NCBI RefSeq assembly: GCF_014193695.1
Contig: NZ_JACHZR010000009.1
Location: 124,001-188,000, forward strand
From: Rhizobium sp. BK316
Lineage (GTDB): Bacteria > Pseudomonadota > Alphaproteobacteria > Rhizobiales > Rhizobiaceae
Length of the DNA stretch: 64,000 nucleotides
Reading direction: 5' to 3'
The notes below the pieces were generated by a model. The model saw nothing but the letters and a program-made list of their open reading frames with translations. It searched no databases and was not told the origin of the DNA. Below are positions 9,146-19,884 of the stretch, piece after piece. The translations under genes were made by a program, and so were the position numbers. Positions within the stretch are counted from its first letter, which is position 1. Each line of letters opens with the position of its first letter.

Positions 9146-10378
9146 ATGATGCATGCAGACAACAGATTGCCGGTAACGGTTCTCGCCGGGTTTCTCGGCG
9201 CCGGCAAGACGACTGTCCTCAATCATGTTCTGAGTAATCGAGAGGGTCGCCGGGTTGCTGTCATCGTCAATGATATGAGCGAGGTCAACATCGATGCGGA
9301 TCTCGTGCGCGAGGGGGGTGCAGACCTCTCGCGCACGGACGAGACGCTGGTAGAGCTCACCAATGGATGCATCTGTTGCACGCTGCGCGACGATCTCCTG
9401 AGCGAGGTGCGGCGGCTGGCCGCTACCGGCCGTTTCGACTATCTCCTGATCGAGGGCACCGGCATTGCCGAGCCGCTGCCGGTCGCAGCCACCTTCTCCT
9501 TCCGCGACGAGAACGGCGCAGCGCTCTGCGATGTGGCGCGGCTCGACACGATGGTCTGCGTCGTCGATGCGGTCAATCTTCTGGCCGATTACCGGAGCGG
9601 CGAATTCCTGGCCGATCGCGGCGAGAGGCGTGACGGCGACGACGAGCGCAAGCTCGTCGAACTCCTGGTCGAGCAGATCGAATTTTCCGATGTCGTCATC
9701 GTCAACAAGGCAGGCGAGGTGCCGTCCGCCATGCTCTCGGAGGTTCGCCGGGTCGTCGCGGCGCTCAATCCGGATGCCCGCGTCATCGATGCGGTCTTCG
9801 GCCAGGTGCCGCTATCGGCGATCATGGATACCGGCCTGTTCAGCGAGGCGAAGGCCGCCCGCCACCCGTTCTGGCACAAGGAGCTTTACGGCTGGGGCGA
9901 CCATGTGCCGGAGACCGAGGAATACGGCATATCGAGCTTCGTCTATCGCAGCCGCCGGCCCTTCGATCCCGCGCGGCTCGCCCGCGTCCTCGATCAGCCG
10001 TTGCACGGCATCATCAGGGCGAAGGGGCATTTCTGGCTGGCGACCCGGCCGGACGAGATCGGCCTCCTGTCGATTGCCGGCACACAATGCCGCATCGATA
10101 CCAGGGGATTCTGGTGGGCATCGGTGCCGCGGGCGCACTGGCCGCGCCATCCGCAATTCCGCCAGTTGCTGGACCGGCACTGGGACGACGGCTGGGGCGA
10201 TCGTCGCCAGGAGCTGGTTTTCATCGGTTCCGGCTTCGACGAGGCGGCGATCCGCGCCGCCCTCGACGATTGCCTCACCGGTGAGGAGACGGGTTTCGAT
10301 CCGCTGACTGCCGTCGGCCTTCGAGATCCGTTTCCAGCATGGGGGCACGCACATATCCATGCGCATTCAAAGAGTTAG
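9146..10378 (+). CDS. COG0523 (CobW/ZigA-type) metallochaperone GTPase
   Basis: A G3E-family GTPase of about 410 residues. Walker A is FLGAGKTTVLNHVL (GAGKTT at about residues 18-23), Walker B-like is DYLLIEGTGIAEP, the metal-binding CICC is at about residues 75-78 within LTNGCICCTLRDDL, and the guanine motif is NKAG in place of NKxD. The C-terminal CobW_C domain (about 270-370) is followed by a His-rich tail HAHIHAHS, likely a metal ligand patch. Members deliver zinc or other metals to client enzymes, and several are Zur-regulated under zinc starvation; no clear Zur box was seen upstream. GTG 9134 and ATG 9137 are also in frame, but the GGAAAGGG at 9128-9134 places 9146 or 9149 at proper SD distance. 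Its position between the giant protein and its putative exporter is unusual. Confidence 0.85.
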   Translation: MMHADNRLPVTVLAGFLGAGKTTVLNHVLSNREGRRVAVIVNDMSEVNIDADLVREGGADLSRTDETLVELTNGCICCTLRDDLLSEVRRLAATGRFDYLLIEGTGIAEPLPVAATFSFRDENGAALCDVARLDTMVCVVDAVNLLADYRSGEFLADRGERRDGDDERKLVELLVEQIEFSDVVIVNKAGEVPSAMLSEVRRVVAALNPDARVIDAVFGQVPLSAIMDTGLFSEAKAARHPFWHKELYGWGDHVPETEEYGISSFVYRSRRPFDPARLARVLDQPLHGIIRAKGHFWLATRPDEIGLLSIAGTQCRIDTRGFWWASVPRAHWPRHPQFRQLLDRHWDDGWGDRRQELVFIGSGFDEAAIRAALDDCLTGEETGFDPLTAVGLRDPFPAWGHAHIHAHSKS

Positions 10379-10405
10379 AGCGTCCTAATGGACGTAAGAC
10401 GCCCT
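10379..10405 (+). other. Short hairpin between the GTPase and the T1SS genes
   Basis: cgtcctaatggacg at 10381-10394 folds into a 5-bp stem with a TAAT loop, flanked by a second possible pairing gcgtc/gacgc (10380-10402). No U-tract follows, so it is not a typical terminator. It could be a processing site or a repeat fragment. Confidence 0.3.
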
Positions 10406-10445
10406 AAGGTGAAGGTGTTTTGATTATCAACCAGAGGAGAGAACA

Positions 10446-10754
10446 ATGAGCAGCGAACTTTATGCCGACGGCATCGGCGAAATCACCATCACGGGAACGA
10501 TCGTGCGGATCGACCTGATGTCGCTGTCGGCCACCGACCGCGATGCCAACAACAATCCGAAGCCGGTCTTCCGCCAGCGCATCATCATGCCGGTCGATGC
10601 CTTCGCCAATGCGGTCGATCTCATGCAGAAGGCGCTCGGCGGGCTGGTCGAGGCGGGTGCGGTTCGCCGCATCGGCGACATGTCGGCTGCCGCGGCCGCC
10701 GATATCCAGGCGGCGCAGGGCGGTACTTCGAACGCTTCGCCGAACTTCAACTGA
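10446..10754 (+). CDS. Small hypothetical protein upstream of the type I exporter
   Basis: A 102-residue protein with a strong SD (AGAGGAGAGAAC). The first 60 residues look beta-rich (GEITITGTIVRIDLMSL, then RQRIIMPVDAFANAVDLMQKALGGLVEAG); the last 25 are low-complexity Ala/Gly/Asn/Ser. The strand-strand-helix order and the MPVDAFANAVDLMQ segment faintly recall the DUF3467 fold, but I would not assign it. It sits 36 nt ahead of the ABC transporter gene and is very likely co-transcribed with it, so a role as cargo, accessory factor or inhibitor of the secretion system is possible. There is no signal peptide and no membrane segment. Confidence 0.65.
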   Translation: MSSELYADGIGEITITGTIVRIDLMSLSATDRDANNNPKPVFRQRIIMPVDAFANAVDLMQKALGGLVEAGAVRRIGDMSAAAAADIQAAQGGTSNASPNFN

Positions 10755-10790
10755 TAGCGGTACCTCGGTCTCTTTTGTTTCGGGTGGGCC

Positions 10791-12931
<2,141 letters not shown>

Positions 12932-12935
<4 letters not shown>

Positions 12936-14389
12936 ACGCGCATGTCAGAAAATCCGAAGAAAACATGCCGGTTCCCTCGGGCAAGGGGCCATCGGACAAG
13001 GGTCCGGGGAAAGGCCAGGAAAAGGGAAAGCAGCTCGTCGCCCGCCCGCCGCTGCCGCCGGCGATTGCCGAGTTCCAGTCCGATGCCGTCGAGCTGGAGG
13101 AACGCGCGCCGCCGCGCGTGGCGCGCATGACGCTCTATTGCGTGACGGCGCTGCTTGCCGCCACCATCACCTGGGCCTCGGTCTCCGAGATCGACGAAGT
13201 GGTGATTGCGCCCGGCAAGCTCGTCACCACCCAGCCGACCATCGTCGTCCAGCCGCTGGAAACCTCGATCATCCGCACGATCGACGTGAAGGCCGGCGAG
13301 GTGGTGCATGCCGGCCAGACGCTGGCGACCCTCGACGCCACCTTCAGCCAGGCCGATGTCGACCAGCAGCAGGCGAAATTCTCGGCGCTCGACGCGCAGG
13401 TGAAGCGCATCGAGGCGGAGCTTGCCGGCGACGATTATTCCGCCATGGCTGGTAAGACGCCCGACGAGATGCTGCAGGTGCAGCTCTTTACCCAGCGGCA
13501 TGCTTTCTACAGGGCGCAGCTGCAGAATTTCGACCAGCAGATCGCCGGCCAGTCGGCAGCCCTTGCCGCAGCCAAGAACCAGGAGGCCGTGCTCATCGAC
13601 CGGCGCGACACGCTCTCGCAGATCGAGGGCGCGCGCACGCGGCTCTACGACAAGCAGAGCGGTTCGCTGATCACCATGCTCGGCTCCCGCGACGCCCGCC
13701 TCGACGTGGAATCCGATCTCACCGCCGTTCGCGGCAAGGGTGACGAGGCGGCGCATGCCTATGCCAAGCTGCGCGCCGACCGCCAGGCCTTCATCGAGGA
13801 TTTCCGCCGCGCCGCGATGGAGCAGCTGGTGGAGCTGCGCGGCCAGCGCGACATGGCCGACGAGGAACTGAAGAAGATGGAGCTGCGCCGCAACATGGTG
13901 TCGCTGACGGCACCTGCCGATGCCGTCGTGCTCGATCTCGCCCAGCGCTCCATCGGCTCCGTCGTGCGCGAGGCCGAACCTGTTGTCACGCTGGTGCCGA
14001 TCAACGTGCCGCTCGAAGCGGAAGTGTCGATCAACACCCGCGACATCGGCCGCATCGCCGTCGGCAAGGAGGCGCGCATCAAGCTCGACGCCTATCCCTT
14101 CCAGAAATACGGCACCGCATCTGGCGAGGTACGCACCATCAGCCAGGACACGTTCATGACCGGCCAGCAGCCGGAACAAACCGCCACGCCCAGCCAGCCG
14201 GCCGCACCCTTCTTCAAGGCTCGCATCCTGCTTGCGGATACAAGGCTGAATGCCTCGGACGTGCCGGTTCGGCTGCTGCCGGGCATGACCGTGTCGACGG
14301 AAATCAAGGTCGGCCAGCGGACGGTGATCTCGTATTTCCTCTATCCGCTCATGCGCGGGCTGGATGATGCGATACGGGAGCCGAATTGA
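12932..14389 (+). CDS. HlyD-family type I secretion periplasmic adaptor
   Basis: A 485-residue membrane-fusion protein that overlaps the ABC transporter stop by 4 nt (translational coupling). The N-terminal 60 residues are cytosolic and Lys/Gly/Pro-rich. A single membrane helix follows at about 66-85 (TLYCVTALLAATITWASV). The first half of the lipoyl domain is IRTIDVKAGEVVHAGQTLATLD, then a long charged helical hairpin (about 140-320) thought to contact TolC, then the second lipoyl half (LTAPADAVVLDLA) and the C-terminal beta-barrel with LLPGMTVSTEIKVGQRTVISYFLYPLMRGLDDA, the conserved family ending. It bridges the inner-membrane transporter to an outer-membrane channel. Family and role are secure; the cargo is inferred from neighbours. 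Confidence 0.92.
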
Positions 14390-14468
14390 GGGTTCCGCCG
14401 GCGAGGTGTAGGGCGAGGGGCCACCTGCACGCGCCATGGGATGGGGGCGCGCTGTCACTGACGGCGCT

Positions 14469-14500
14469 GCCCCCAGACCTGTGATGGGGGGCTGTTTTTT
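14469..14500 (+). terminator. Rho-independent terminator of the T1SS operon
   Basis: GCCCCCA (14469-14475) pairs with TGGGGGGC (14485-14492) around a short loop, followed by TGTTTTTT. It lies 80 nt after the HlyD stop and is the first strong terminator downstream of the block starting at 3794. Confidence 0.75.
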
Positions 14501-14855
14501 AGGTGCGCGAGCGTGGAGGGGGAAGCGGCGCATCTCCGTCATCGCTGTGGGAATCTGTCACGACAACGGTTGAGGCGGGCTCGCCGATAGCCATGGCCGC
14601 TTCTGAGCACAAGCGGACTTTTTCGAAAGATAGGGCCGCTTTGCGCCCCCATGTCAGTTATACACGCCGTAGTGAAACGCACCTGAAAGCAGACATCCCG
14701 ACCTCACGTCTGCTGTGCGCAAACAGGAGACGTGCCTCTACGCCTGCTGAAGGACTTGTTTCGGCACCATTTAGGTTCTTCAGAGCTGATGCGTGTATTC
14801 CTGAAAGCTGTCTCGTCCTCAGAGAGGCGCGAATTGTGCGCCCCTTTAGCGCAGA
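14501..14855. other. Intergenic region
   Basis: No supported gene. Small frames on both strands lack SD sequences and protein-like composition. It separates the type I secretion block from the RES/KAP island, whose base composition is visibly less G/C-rich. Confidence 0.35.
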
Positions 14856-15629
14856 TTAGTCGGCTTGCCGCTTGATTTTGTGCGTAATGTCTTCCACCTG
14901 AAACAGTCGACACCACTCGACTTCAAAATCGTCGATATTGAAAATCGCGACATTGTAGCCGTCCTCACCGAACGCGCTTTTGTACGCCACGCCGTCGTAA
15001 CCGAGGGAGCGAAACAACTCAGCGAGGATCTGCGTGGGAGCGTACTCCGCTGCGTCGTCGGACCTGTCTGCCGGCGTTGAGAATGCCCTGTCGATATCCG
15101 ACCAGACGGCTTTCTCCAACTCCGCGCGTTCTGGCTCTTTGAAGTATATGAACTGCTTTTCGGCGAGAATGCTGCAGTCGATCAATTTCAGTTCGCGCAA
15201 ACATTTCAAAACGGCGACAGTCACGTAAGCGCCGATCGCAGGTCTGACTTCCGATACTGCCGTGGCGTCGTCTGTCGCCATATAGAGACAGGGTATGCCG
15301 CGGGGGTTCACGCGCCCGTCGCTGGCCCGGTCACGCAAAGGCATCATGCGGGTCTTGTTGGCCGCGCACGCGATATCGTCGACGTAGATGTCCTCACCGT
15401 CGTCGCCGGTTTGATATATCGGCCTCAGGCCATGTGCCACTTGAGCGCGCCTTAACCTCGCGCCCACGTTGACGATATTCTCTCGGGTATGACACGTCGC
15501 AGCGACGGCTTGCAGAAATTCTTCCGTCTCCGGAGAGCGAATGAAACGACGTGACTTCACGACCTCGCGTCGGAAATGATGGTAATCACGATGCGACTTG
15601 AAAGTCAGAGCCAAACTCTCTTCTGTCAC
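14856..15629 (-). CDS. RES domain protein (NAD+ phosphorylase toxin-like)
   Basis: A protein of about 257 residues. The C-terminal two thirds carry a RES-type domain: an early LRRAQVAHG(L)RPIYQ segment with the first conserved Arg, then GRVNPRGIPCLYMATDDATAVSEVRP containing the Arg-Glu-Ser signature region (here Glu-Val-Arg after Ser), and the late ILAELFRSLGYDGVAYKSAFG. RES proteins such as MbcT degrade NAD+ by phosphorolysis and usually act as toxins with a Xre-type antitoxin; none is adjacent here. Longer stand-alone RES proteins occur in stress and defence loci. GTG 15629 is chosen because GGGGAG lies 7 nt upstream; a TTG at 15644 has no SD. It is divergent from the KAP NTPase gene, with a shared 400-nt upstream region. 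Confidence 0.75.
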   Translation of the reverse strand: MTEESLALTFKSHRDYHHFRREVVKSRRFIRSPETEEFLQAVAATCHTRENIVNVGARLRRAQVAHGLRPIYQTGDDGEDIYVDDIACAANKTRMMPLRDRASDGRVNPRGIPCLYMATDDATAVSEVRPAIGAYVTVAVLKCLRELKLIDCSILAEKQFIYFKEPERAELEKAVWSDIDRAFSTPADRSDDAAEYAPTQILAELFRSLGYDGVAYKSAFGEDGYNVAIFNIDDFEVEWCRLFQVEDITHKIKRQAD

Positions 15630-16026
15630 GACTTCACTCCCCAAAATTCGACAATCACTACGTCAGTACTAGATGCTCAACTGATCAGGGAACATGCTCA
15701 AGAAGGTTTCCCCGACAATGCGCGCTCCGCATGTCGAATAAGTCGCGCATTCAAGCCCGCCCCCGCTCAACTTACTGGCCTTGAGGTAGCGGTTCTCAGG
15801 TGCGACAGGAAGTCAGCTCCGGGCCGACAGCGGAAACAATTTCCGCTTCGCCCTCGCTTTCCAGTCGTGCGAGGCCGCATACACGCTGCTCGAAAGCCGA
15901 CTCTTTGGGCGATTGGGAAGGTATGGCTATGGGATGAATGTTGTTTGCCCCAACCAAACTTGCAGAACGGGCGAAGTCTTTGCTATCGAGCGCCTACTGG
16001 TTGAAGATCGGGAAACGAGCGACACT
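15630..16026. promoter_or_regulatory. Divergent intergenic region between the RES and KAP genes
   Basis: About 400 nt between two divergently read genes. An upstream extension of the KAP frame (TTG 15913, ATG 15934) exists, but its codon use is unlike the gene body. No tRNA or other RNA gene and no clear operator were identified. Confidence 0.35.
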
Positions 16027-18063
16027 ATGAAAATCCCATTTCTGCGCAATGAACCTGTCGGGGCCACCGCTACCGAGCTCGAGGAACCTGTGTCTGTAAT
16101 CTCACTGGCGATCGAGCCGCAAAGCCATCTCGAGAAGTATCTCGCCTATTATGTCGGGCGGCTGAAGCCCGGCTATGCCGTACTGGTGACCGGGGAGTGG
16201 GGAACGGGTAAAACCCATCAGGTCCGGCGCGCGCTTCCAGACACACATGCCCACTACATCAGTCTCTTTGGCCTTAACACGCCCAGCGAGATTGAAGCAC
16301 AGATCTTCACCAAGATGTTCCCGAAGGCCTCGGCAGTGAGGCGCTTCGCCGAGAAGATGGATAGCACGTCCGTCGGCATTCCGGTACTTGGATCTCTGGG
16401 AACTGGAGGTCTGGCGAGTCTTCTGACTGGACCCTTCATCAAGAATGAGGTCGACAACTCACGCCCACTCATCCTGGACGACCTCGAGCGGTGCACCGTC
16501 GAAAACGCTGTGCTGCTCGGAATGATCAATCGATATGTGGAGCACCACGGCTGCCGGGTGATTGTCATCGCGCATGACACCAAGGTGGTTGAGACCTTCG
16601 CGGACACCAAGGAAAAGGTCTTCGGCCAAACCCTTCACGTCGAACCGAATGTCGAGGCGGCCTTGGCGGAGTTCGTCGCTTTTTTCAAGGATCCGCAGAA
16701 GCCGGACAAGCTTGGCGCCCATCGCCGGGAGGTGCTTTCGACGTTCAGGGAGTCCGGAACTTCCTCTCTGCGAATCCTTCGACACGTCATCGAGGATGTC
16801 GGTCGCCTCGCCGATGCCCTCGAGGATCGTCATTTCGAGAACGACATGGCGATGGTGGAATTGGTCCGCCTCTTTTCCGCTCTCGCGGTGGAAGCAAGAA
16901 CGAACAAGCTGGAGCGCGAAGACCTCTTCAGGAGAAAGGAAAAGATCTTCTCGCATAAAATGGATATGGGGCGCGCGAAAACGGAAGAGCCACCGAAATC
17001 CCGGCTATACGACGCTGCCCAAAGATACACGTCAATCGACATTGGAAGCACATTGCTTGGCGATGACGTATTGGCCGAAATGCTCTTTGATGGCCGCTTC
17101 ACGGAGGAGCACATCCGCACGTCATTGAACAACAGTGCCTATTTTCTCGAAAAGGAGGCTGCGCCGCCTTGGCAGATCGTCGGCAGCTTTGACAAGCTCG
17201 ATGACGAGTACTGCGATCCCGCGCTGGCACGAATGAACGAGCAATTCGAAAAGCGTCAGGTAACAGATTCCGGCGAGTTCCTGCATATTGTTGCACTGAA
17301 GATGATGATGGCGTCCCGTGGCGTGCTGAAGGTCACATCAAAGCAGATCGCCGACGATGCCAAGCTCTACATCGATGATCTCGTGGCTGCAAAGCGGTTG
17401 CCGCCGCGAAAGGCTGGCTGGATGTGGACCGAAGAGTTCAAGGACGCATCCGGCGGCGTGATGTATTGGGTCGTTGATTCCTATCGAACTGATTTCGAGG
17501 GTGTTTTCGACTATCTCGTCAAGGCTCGTACGAGTGCTCTGACGGACACTCTCCCCGGCAAAGTTCCAGCGTTGCTGGAAGCCGTCAAAACGGATGGACA
17601 AAAGTTCTTCGATATGGTTTGCCACAGCCGCAACGCGACTTTGGAATACGAGGACATTCCGATTTTTGCGTACGTGGATCCGGCGGCATTTGTGGATGCC
17701 TGGCTGGAATCTCCGAAGACGGGTTGGTACTGGATCGGTAACGCGCTGAAAGAACGACACAAAGTACTCACGCAATATCCTGCGCTGGCTTCCGAAAGTG
17801 CGTGGTACCCGCAGGTCCATAAAGAAATGGTCCAGCGAGCACACAGCCAGGAGGGATTGGCGCGAATCCGAATGGAACGCGCTGCAGAATTGATGGGCAT
17901 CCCAAAGCACGCCCCTGCGACCCGCGCCTCAGCCAAAGCTACGCTGAAACCGACAGTGGCGGCTGCGATTCCTACGCCTGCGGAAGGCGAGGCGGGTGCA
18001 GTTCCGGAAAAGCCTAAGCGTGCGCCGAAAGAAGCCGGAGTAGTGCGCGATTGGAACGGTTAA
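16027..18063 (+). CDS. KAP-family P-loop NTPase
   Basis: A 678-residue protein. Walker A is VLVTGEWGTGKTHQVRRAL (about residues 52-70), Walker B is NSRPLILDDLERC (about 139-151), followed by CRVIVIAHDTKVVETF. This P-loop plus DDLER pattern is that of the KAP family. A hydrophobic stretch between the two motifs (GIPVLGSLGTGGLASLLTG, about 118-136) sits where other KAP proteins have inserted membrane helices. Residues about 230-620 are helical without a recognised domain, and the C-terminus is Ala/Pro/Lys-rich. KAP ATPases are membrane-associated and recur in phage-defence loci, but no specific function is known for this type. The ATG 16027 begins the normal MKIPFLRNE-type N-terminus; ATG 15934 is an alternative. 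Confidence 0.75.
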   Translation: MKIPFLRNEPVGATATELEEPVSVISLAIEPQSHLEKYLAYYVGRLKPGYAVLVTGEWGTGKTHQVRRALPDTHAHYISLFGLNTPSEIEAQIFTKMFPKASAVRRFAEKMDSTSVGIPVLGSLGTGGLASLLTGPFIKNEVDNSRPLILDDLERCTVENAVLLGMINRYVEHHGCRVIVIAHDTKVVETFADTKEKVFGQTLHVEPNVEAALAEFVAFFKDPQKPDKLGAHRREVLSTFRESGTSSLRILRHVIEDVGRLADALEDRHFENDMAMVELVRLFSALAVEARTNKLEREDLFRRKEKIFSHKMDMGRAKTEEPPKSRLYDAAQRYTSIDIGSTLLGDDVLAEMLFDGRFTEEHIRTSLNNSAYFLEKEAAPPWQIVGSFDKLDDEYCDPALARMNEQFEKRQVTDSGEFLHIVALKMMMASRGVLKVTSKQIADDAKLYIDDLVAAKRLPPRKAGWMWTEEFKDASGGVMYWVVDSYRTDFEGVFDYLVKARTSALTDTLPGKVPALLEAVKTDGQKFFDMVCHSRNATLEYEDIPIFAYVDPAAFVDAWLESPKTGWYWIGNALKERHKVLTQYPALASESAWYPQVHKEMVQRAHSQEGLARIRMERAAELMGIPKHAPATRASAKATLKPTVAAAIPTPAEGEAGAVPEKPKRAPKEAGVVRDWNG

Positions 18064-18200
18064 AGGCTCGATCGAAATAAAAGCCAGAAATGGTTGTGTG
18101 TCTTCTGTTTTAAACGGTAACACTGGATTGACTTGGAGGCTACACGCTGGCGCACTTCGGGTCAGCCGTGACGCAACGGCGGATTGTCTCGGAGCAAGCC

Positions 18201-19010
18201 ATGCCTGTCGTCGATGCCCGGATTCTCATCCTTTGCAAAACGTATCCGTCGCCCAGTGGCAAGTATGCGGAAACGACCTGCGTGGCTGGCATGGACGAGA
18301 AAGGCGACCTTGTTCGCTTGTTCCCGGTGCCGTTTCGCCTGATCGCTGAAGAGCAGCAGTTCAAGAAGTGGCAGTGGATCAAGGCCAAGGTCGAGAAGGC
18401 CAAGAAGGATCACCGACCTGAAAGCTTCACGATCAAGACAGACACCATTGAGGGTGGGGCGTTGGTCGAAACCGGAAGGAACTGGGGCGAGCGCCGTCGC
18501 TTGCTGTCTCCAGTCAAGCCCTTCATTAATTTCGACGACATAGAGGCTGCGCGCCAACGGGACCGCATATCGCTGGCTCTGTTGAAGCCCAAGAGAATTC
18601 TCGGGTTGGATATCGAGCCAGTTTCCAATCCACAGTGGACAGAAGATGATCTGGCGAAGCTTCTTGGCGGCCAGACTCAGGGTGGGCTCTTCGATAAGGA
18701 TGACAAGCCGTCTATCAGGACGCTACGGAAACTGCCCTATGACTTCTATTATAGATATGAGTGCGGCGAGGGTGCTGCCACCAACGCCTTCAGGCACAAG
18801 CTGGTCGACTGGGAGGTTGGTGCGCTGTACCTGACCTGCGACCAACTTTATGGCGATGATTGGGAGCGTCACTTCCGCGACAAGCTTGAGCGAGATATCC
18901 CTTCAAAGGACTTGATGCTGCTGATGGGGAACCAGCATAGATTTCAGGATCAGTGGCTGATCATCAGCTTGATCTACCCGCCACACCAGTTGCAGGGCGA
19001 ACTCTTCTAG
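18201..19010 (+). CDS. Uncharacterised protein paired with DUF488
   Basis: A 269-residue soluble protein that I do not recognise as a named domain. Its start is ILILCKTYPSPSGKYAETTC (strand then motif), followed by DLVRLFPVPFRLI, QFKKWQWIKAKVEKAKKDHR and a conserved-looking RNWGERRRLL. The C-terminal half has a YDFYYRYEC strand, acidic helices and a final FQDQWLIISLIYPP strand. ATG 18201 is preferred over GTG 18168 because of a CGGAGCAAGCC SD. It lies 137 nt after the KAP gene on the same strand and converges with the DUF488 gene, overlapping its stop by 4 nt. From memory, proteins of this look often neighbour DUF488 genes, so a joint role is likely; the role is unknown. Confidence 0.65.
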   Translation: MPVVDARILILCKTYPSPSGKYAETTCVAGMDEKGDLVRLFPVPFRLIAEEQQFKKWQWIKAKVEKAKKDHRPESFTIKTDTIEGGALVETGRNWGERRRLLSPVKPFINFDDIEAARQRDRISLALLKPKRILGLDIEPVSNPQWTEDDLAKLLGGQTQGGLFDKDDKPSIRTLRKLPYDFYYRYECGEGAATNAFRHKLVDWEVGALYLTCDQLYGDDWERHFRDKLERDIPSKDLMLLMGNQHRFQDQWLIISLIYPPHQLQGELF

Positions 19011-19504
19011 TTCGAACCCGGGCGCTTCGGCAGCTTATCTTGGTGGCGCACGTAACGGGCTGGATCGTCGCCAAAGAGGTGTAACATCTCGTAGCCGAAG
19101 GCTCCCATCCGCTCGCCGACGATGTATCGGTGACAGGTTTTCGGATCGCGCTCGAAGCAAAGAAGGCAGACCGCCTGTTCCTGCGATGTGACGGCGAGCT
19201 TCTCGATGGCTGCAATGGATTCCGGCTGATCGGCATGTGCCGAGTAGATCGTGCGGAAAAGAGCATAGTCACCAGACTTCGCGGCTTCTCGTCCTTCCTT
19301 GGGGTCTCCGAGCTCCTGCATAGGAAGGTATCTGATACCAGCATTCTCGAGATGATCTCGGAGCGAATTCTTCGAAAAGCCCTTCTTGCGAGACAATGGA
19401 ACAGCCCGCACATCGGCAACAGCTTCAACCCCAACGGCGGTGAGCGTTTTCAAGAACCGTTCGATGTCGGTGCCTTCATAGCCGATCGTGTAGACAGTTT
19501 TCAT
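19007..19504 (-). CDS. DUF488 domain-containing protein
   Basis: A 165-residue protein with the DUF488 signature: MKTVYTIGYEGTDIERFL at the start, VEAVADVRAVPLSRKKGFSK (residues 26-45), the GIRYLPMQELGDPKE segment (57-70) and the C-terminal LLCFERDPKTCHRYIVGE with two Cys and a His. Family members occur in many stress and defence loci; their biochemistry is unsettled. ATG 19504 has a strong GGAGAAGGAG SD; the longer upstream frame is not needed. The stop overlaps the stop of the convergent gene (18201-19010) by 4 nt. Confidence 0.88.
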   Translation of the reverse strand: MKTVYTIGYEGTDIERFLKTLTAVGVEAVADVRAVPLSRKKGFSKNSLRDHLENAGIRYLPMQELGDPKEGREAAKSGDYALFRTIYSAHADQPESIAAIEKLAVTSQEQAVCLLCFERDPKTCHRYIVGERMGAFGYEMLHLFGDDPARYVRHQDKLPKRPGSN

Positions 19505-19884
19505 CAAGTGCTCCTTCTCCGCCAATGTGAATGGCTTCGCTGGCTCCACGCTTGCGCAGGCAGCCCGTCTCGATACGACATCAGCATGCGTGCCGCCAGA
19601 GGCGAGGGAATTTTTCCGATGGCACCAGTCGCACCGCATGGTATCGGGCTCTCTTATCGATAGCTGCCCGCCCGATTTCGGCCCCCAAACGGTCGTCGCT
19701 TGATTCGGGGCCAACGACTGCAATTGGGGAAATTCCCGCCAAGACTGCCGTCGTTGTCCGCCAAATGCCGCCGCCTCGTCGCTTATCAAGTTGGAGAAGC
19801 GCTGGATCCCTGTGACATCCCTCGTGCCAGCACGAGAAAGGGCTAACCGGGGAGGGATGAGGGCGCGACCATCAATGCGGCTAA
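19505..19884. other. Intergenic region with a short repeat
   Basis: No supported gene. A 17-mer gctggatccctgtgaca at 19801-19817 recurs exactly at 20783-20799, so two copies in the same orientation bracket the membrane-protein gene at 19885-20577. The motif is a common rhizobial intergenic word. Confidence 0.4.

Noticed and set aside
14501..14855. Search for a promoter or small gene between the T1SS terminator and the RES gene
   Set aside because: Only short frames without SD or conserved-looking sequence were found.
14856..15629. RES gene as half of a classical toxin-antitoxin pair
   Set aside because: No Xre/COG5642-type antitoxin gene lies on either side in the same orientation.
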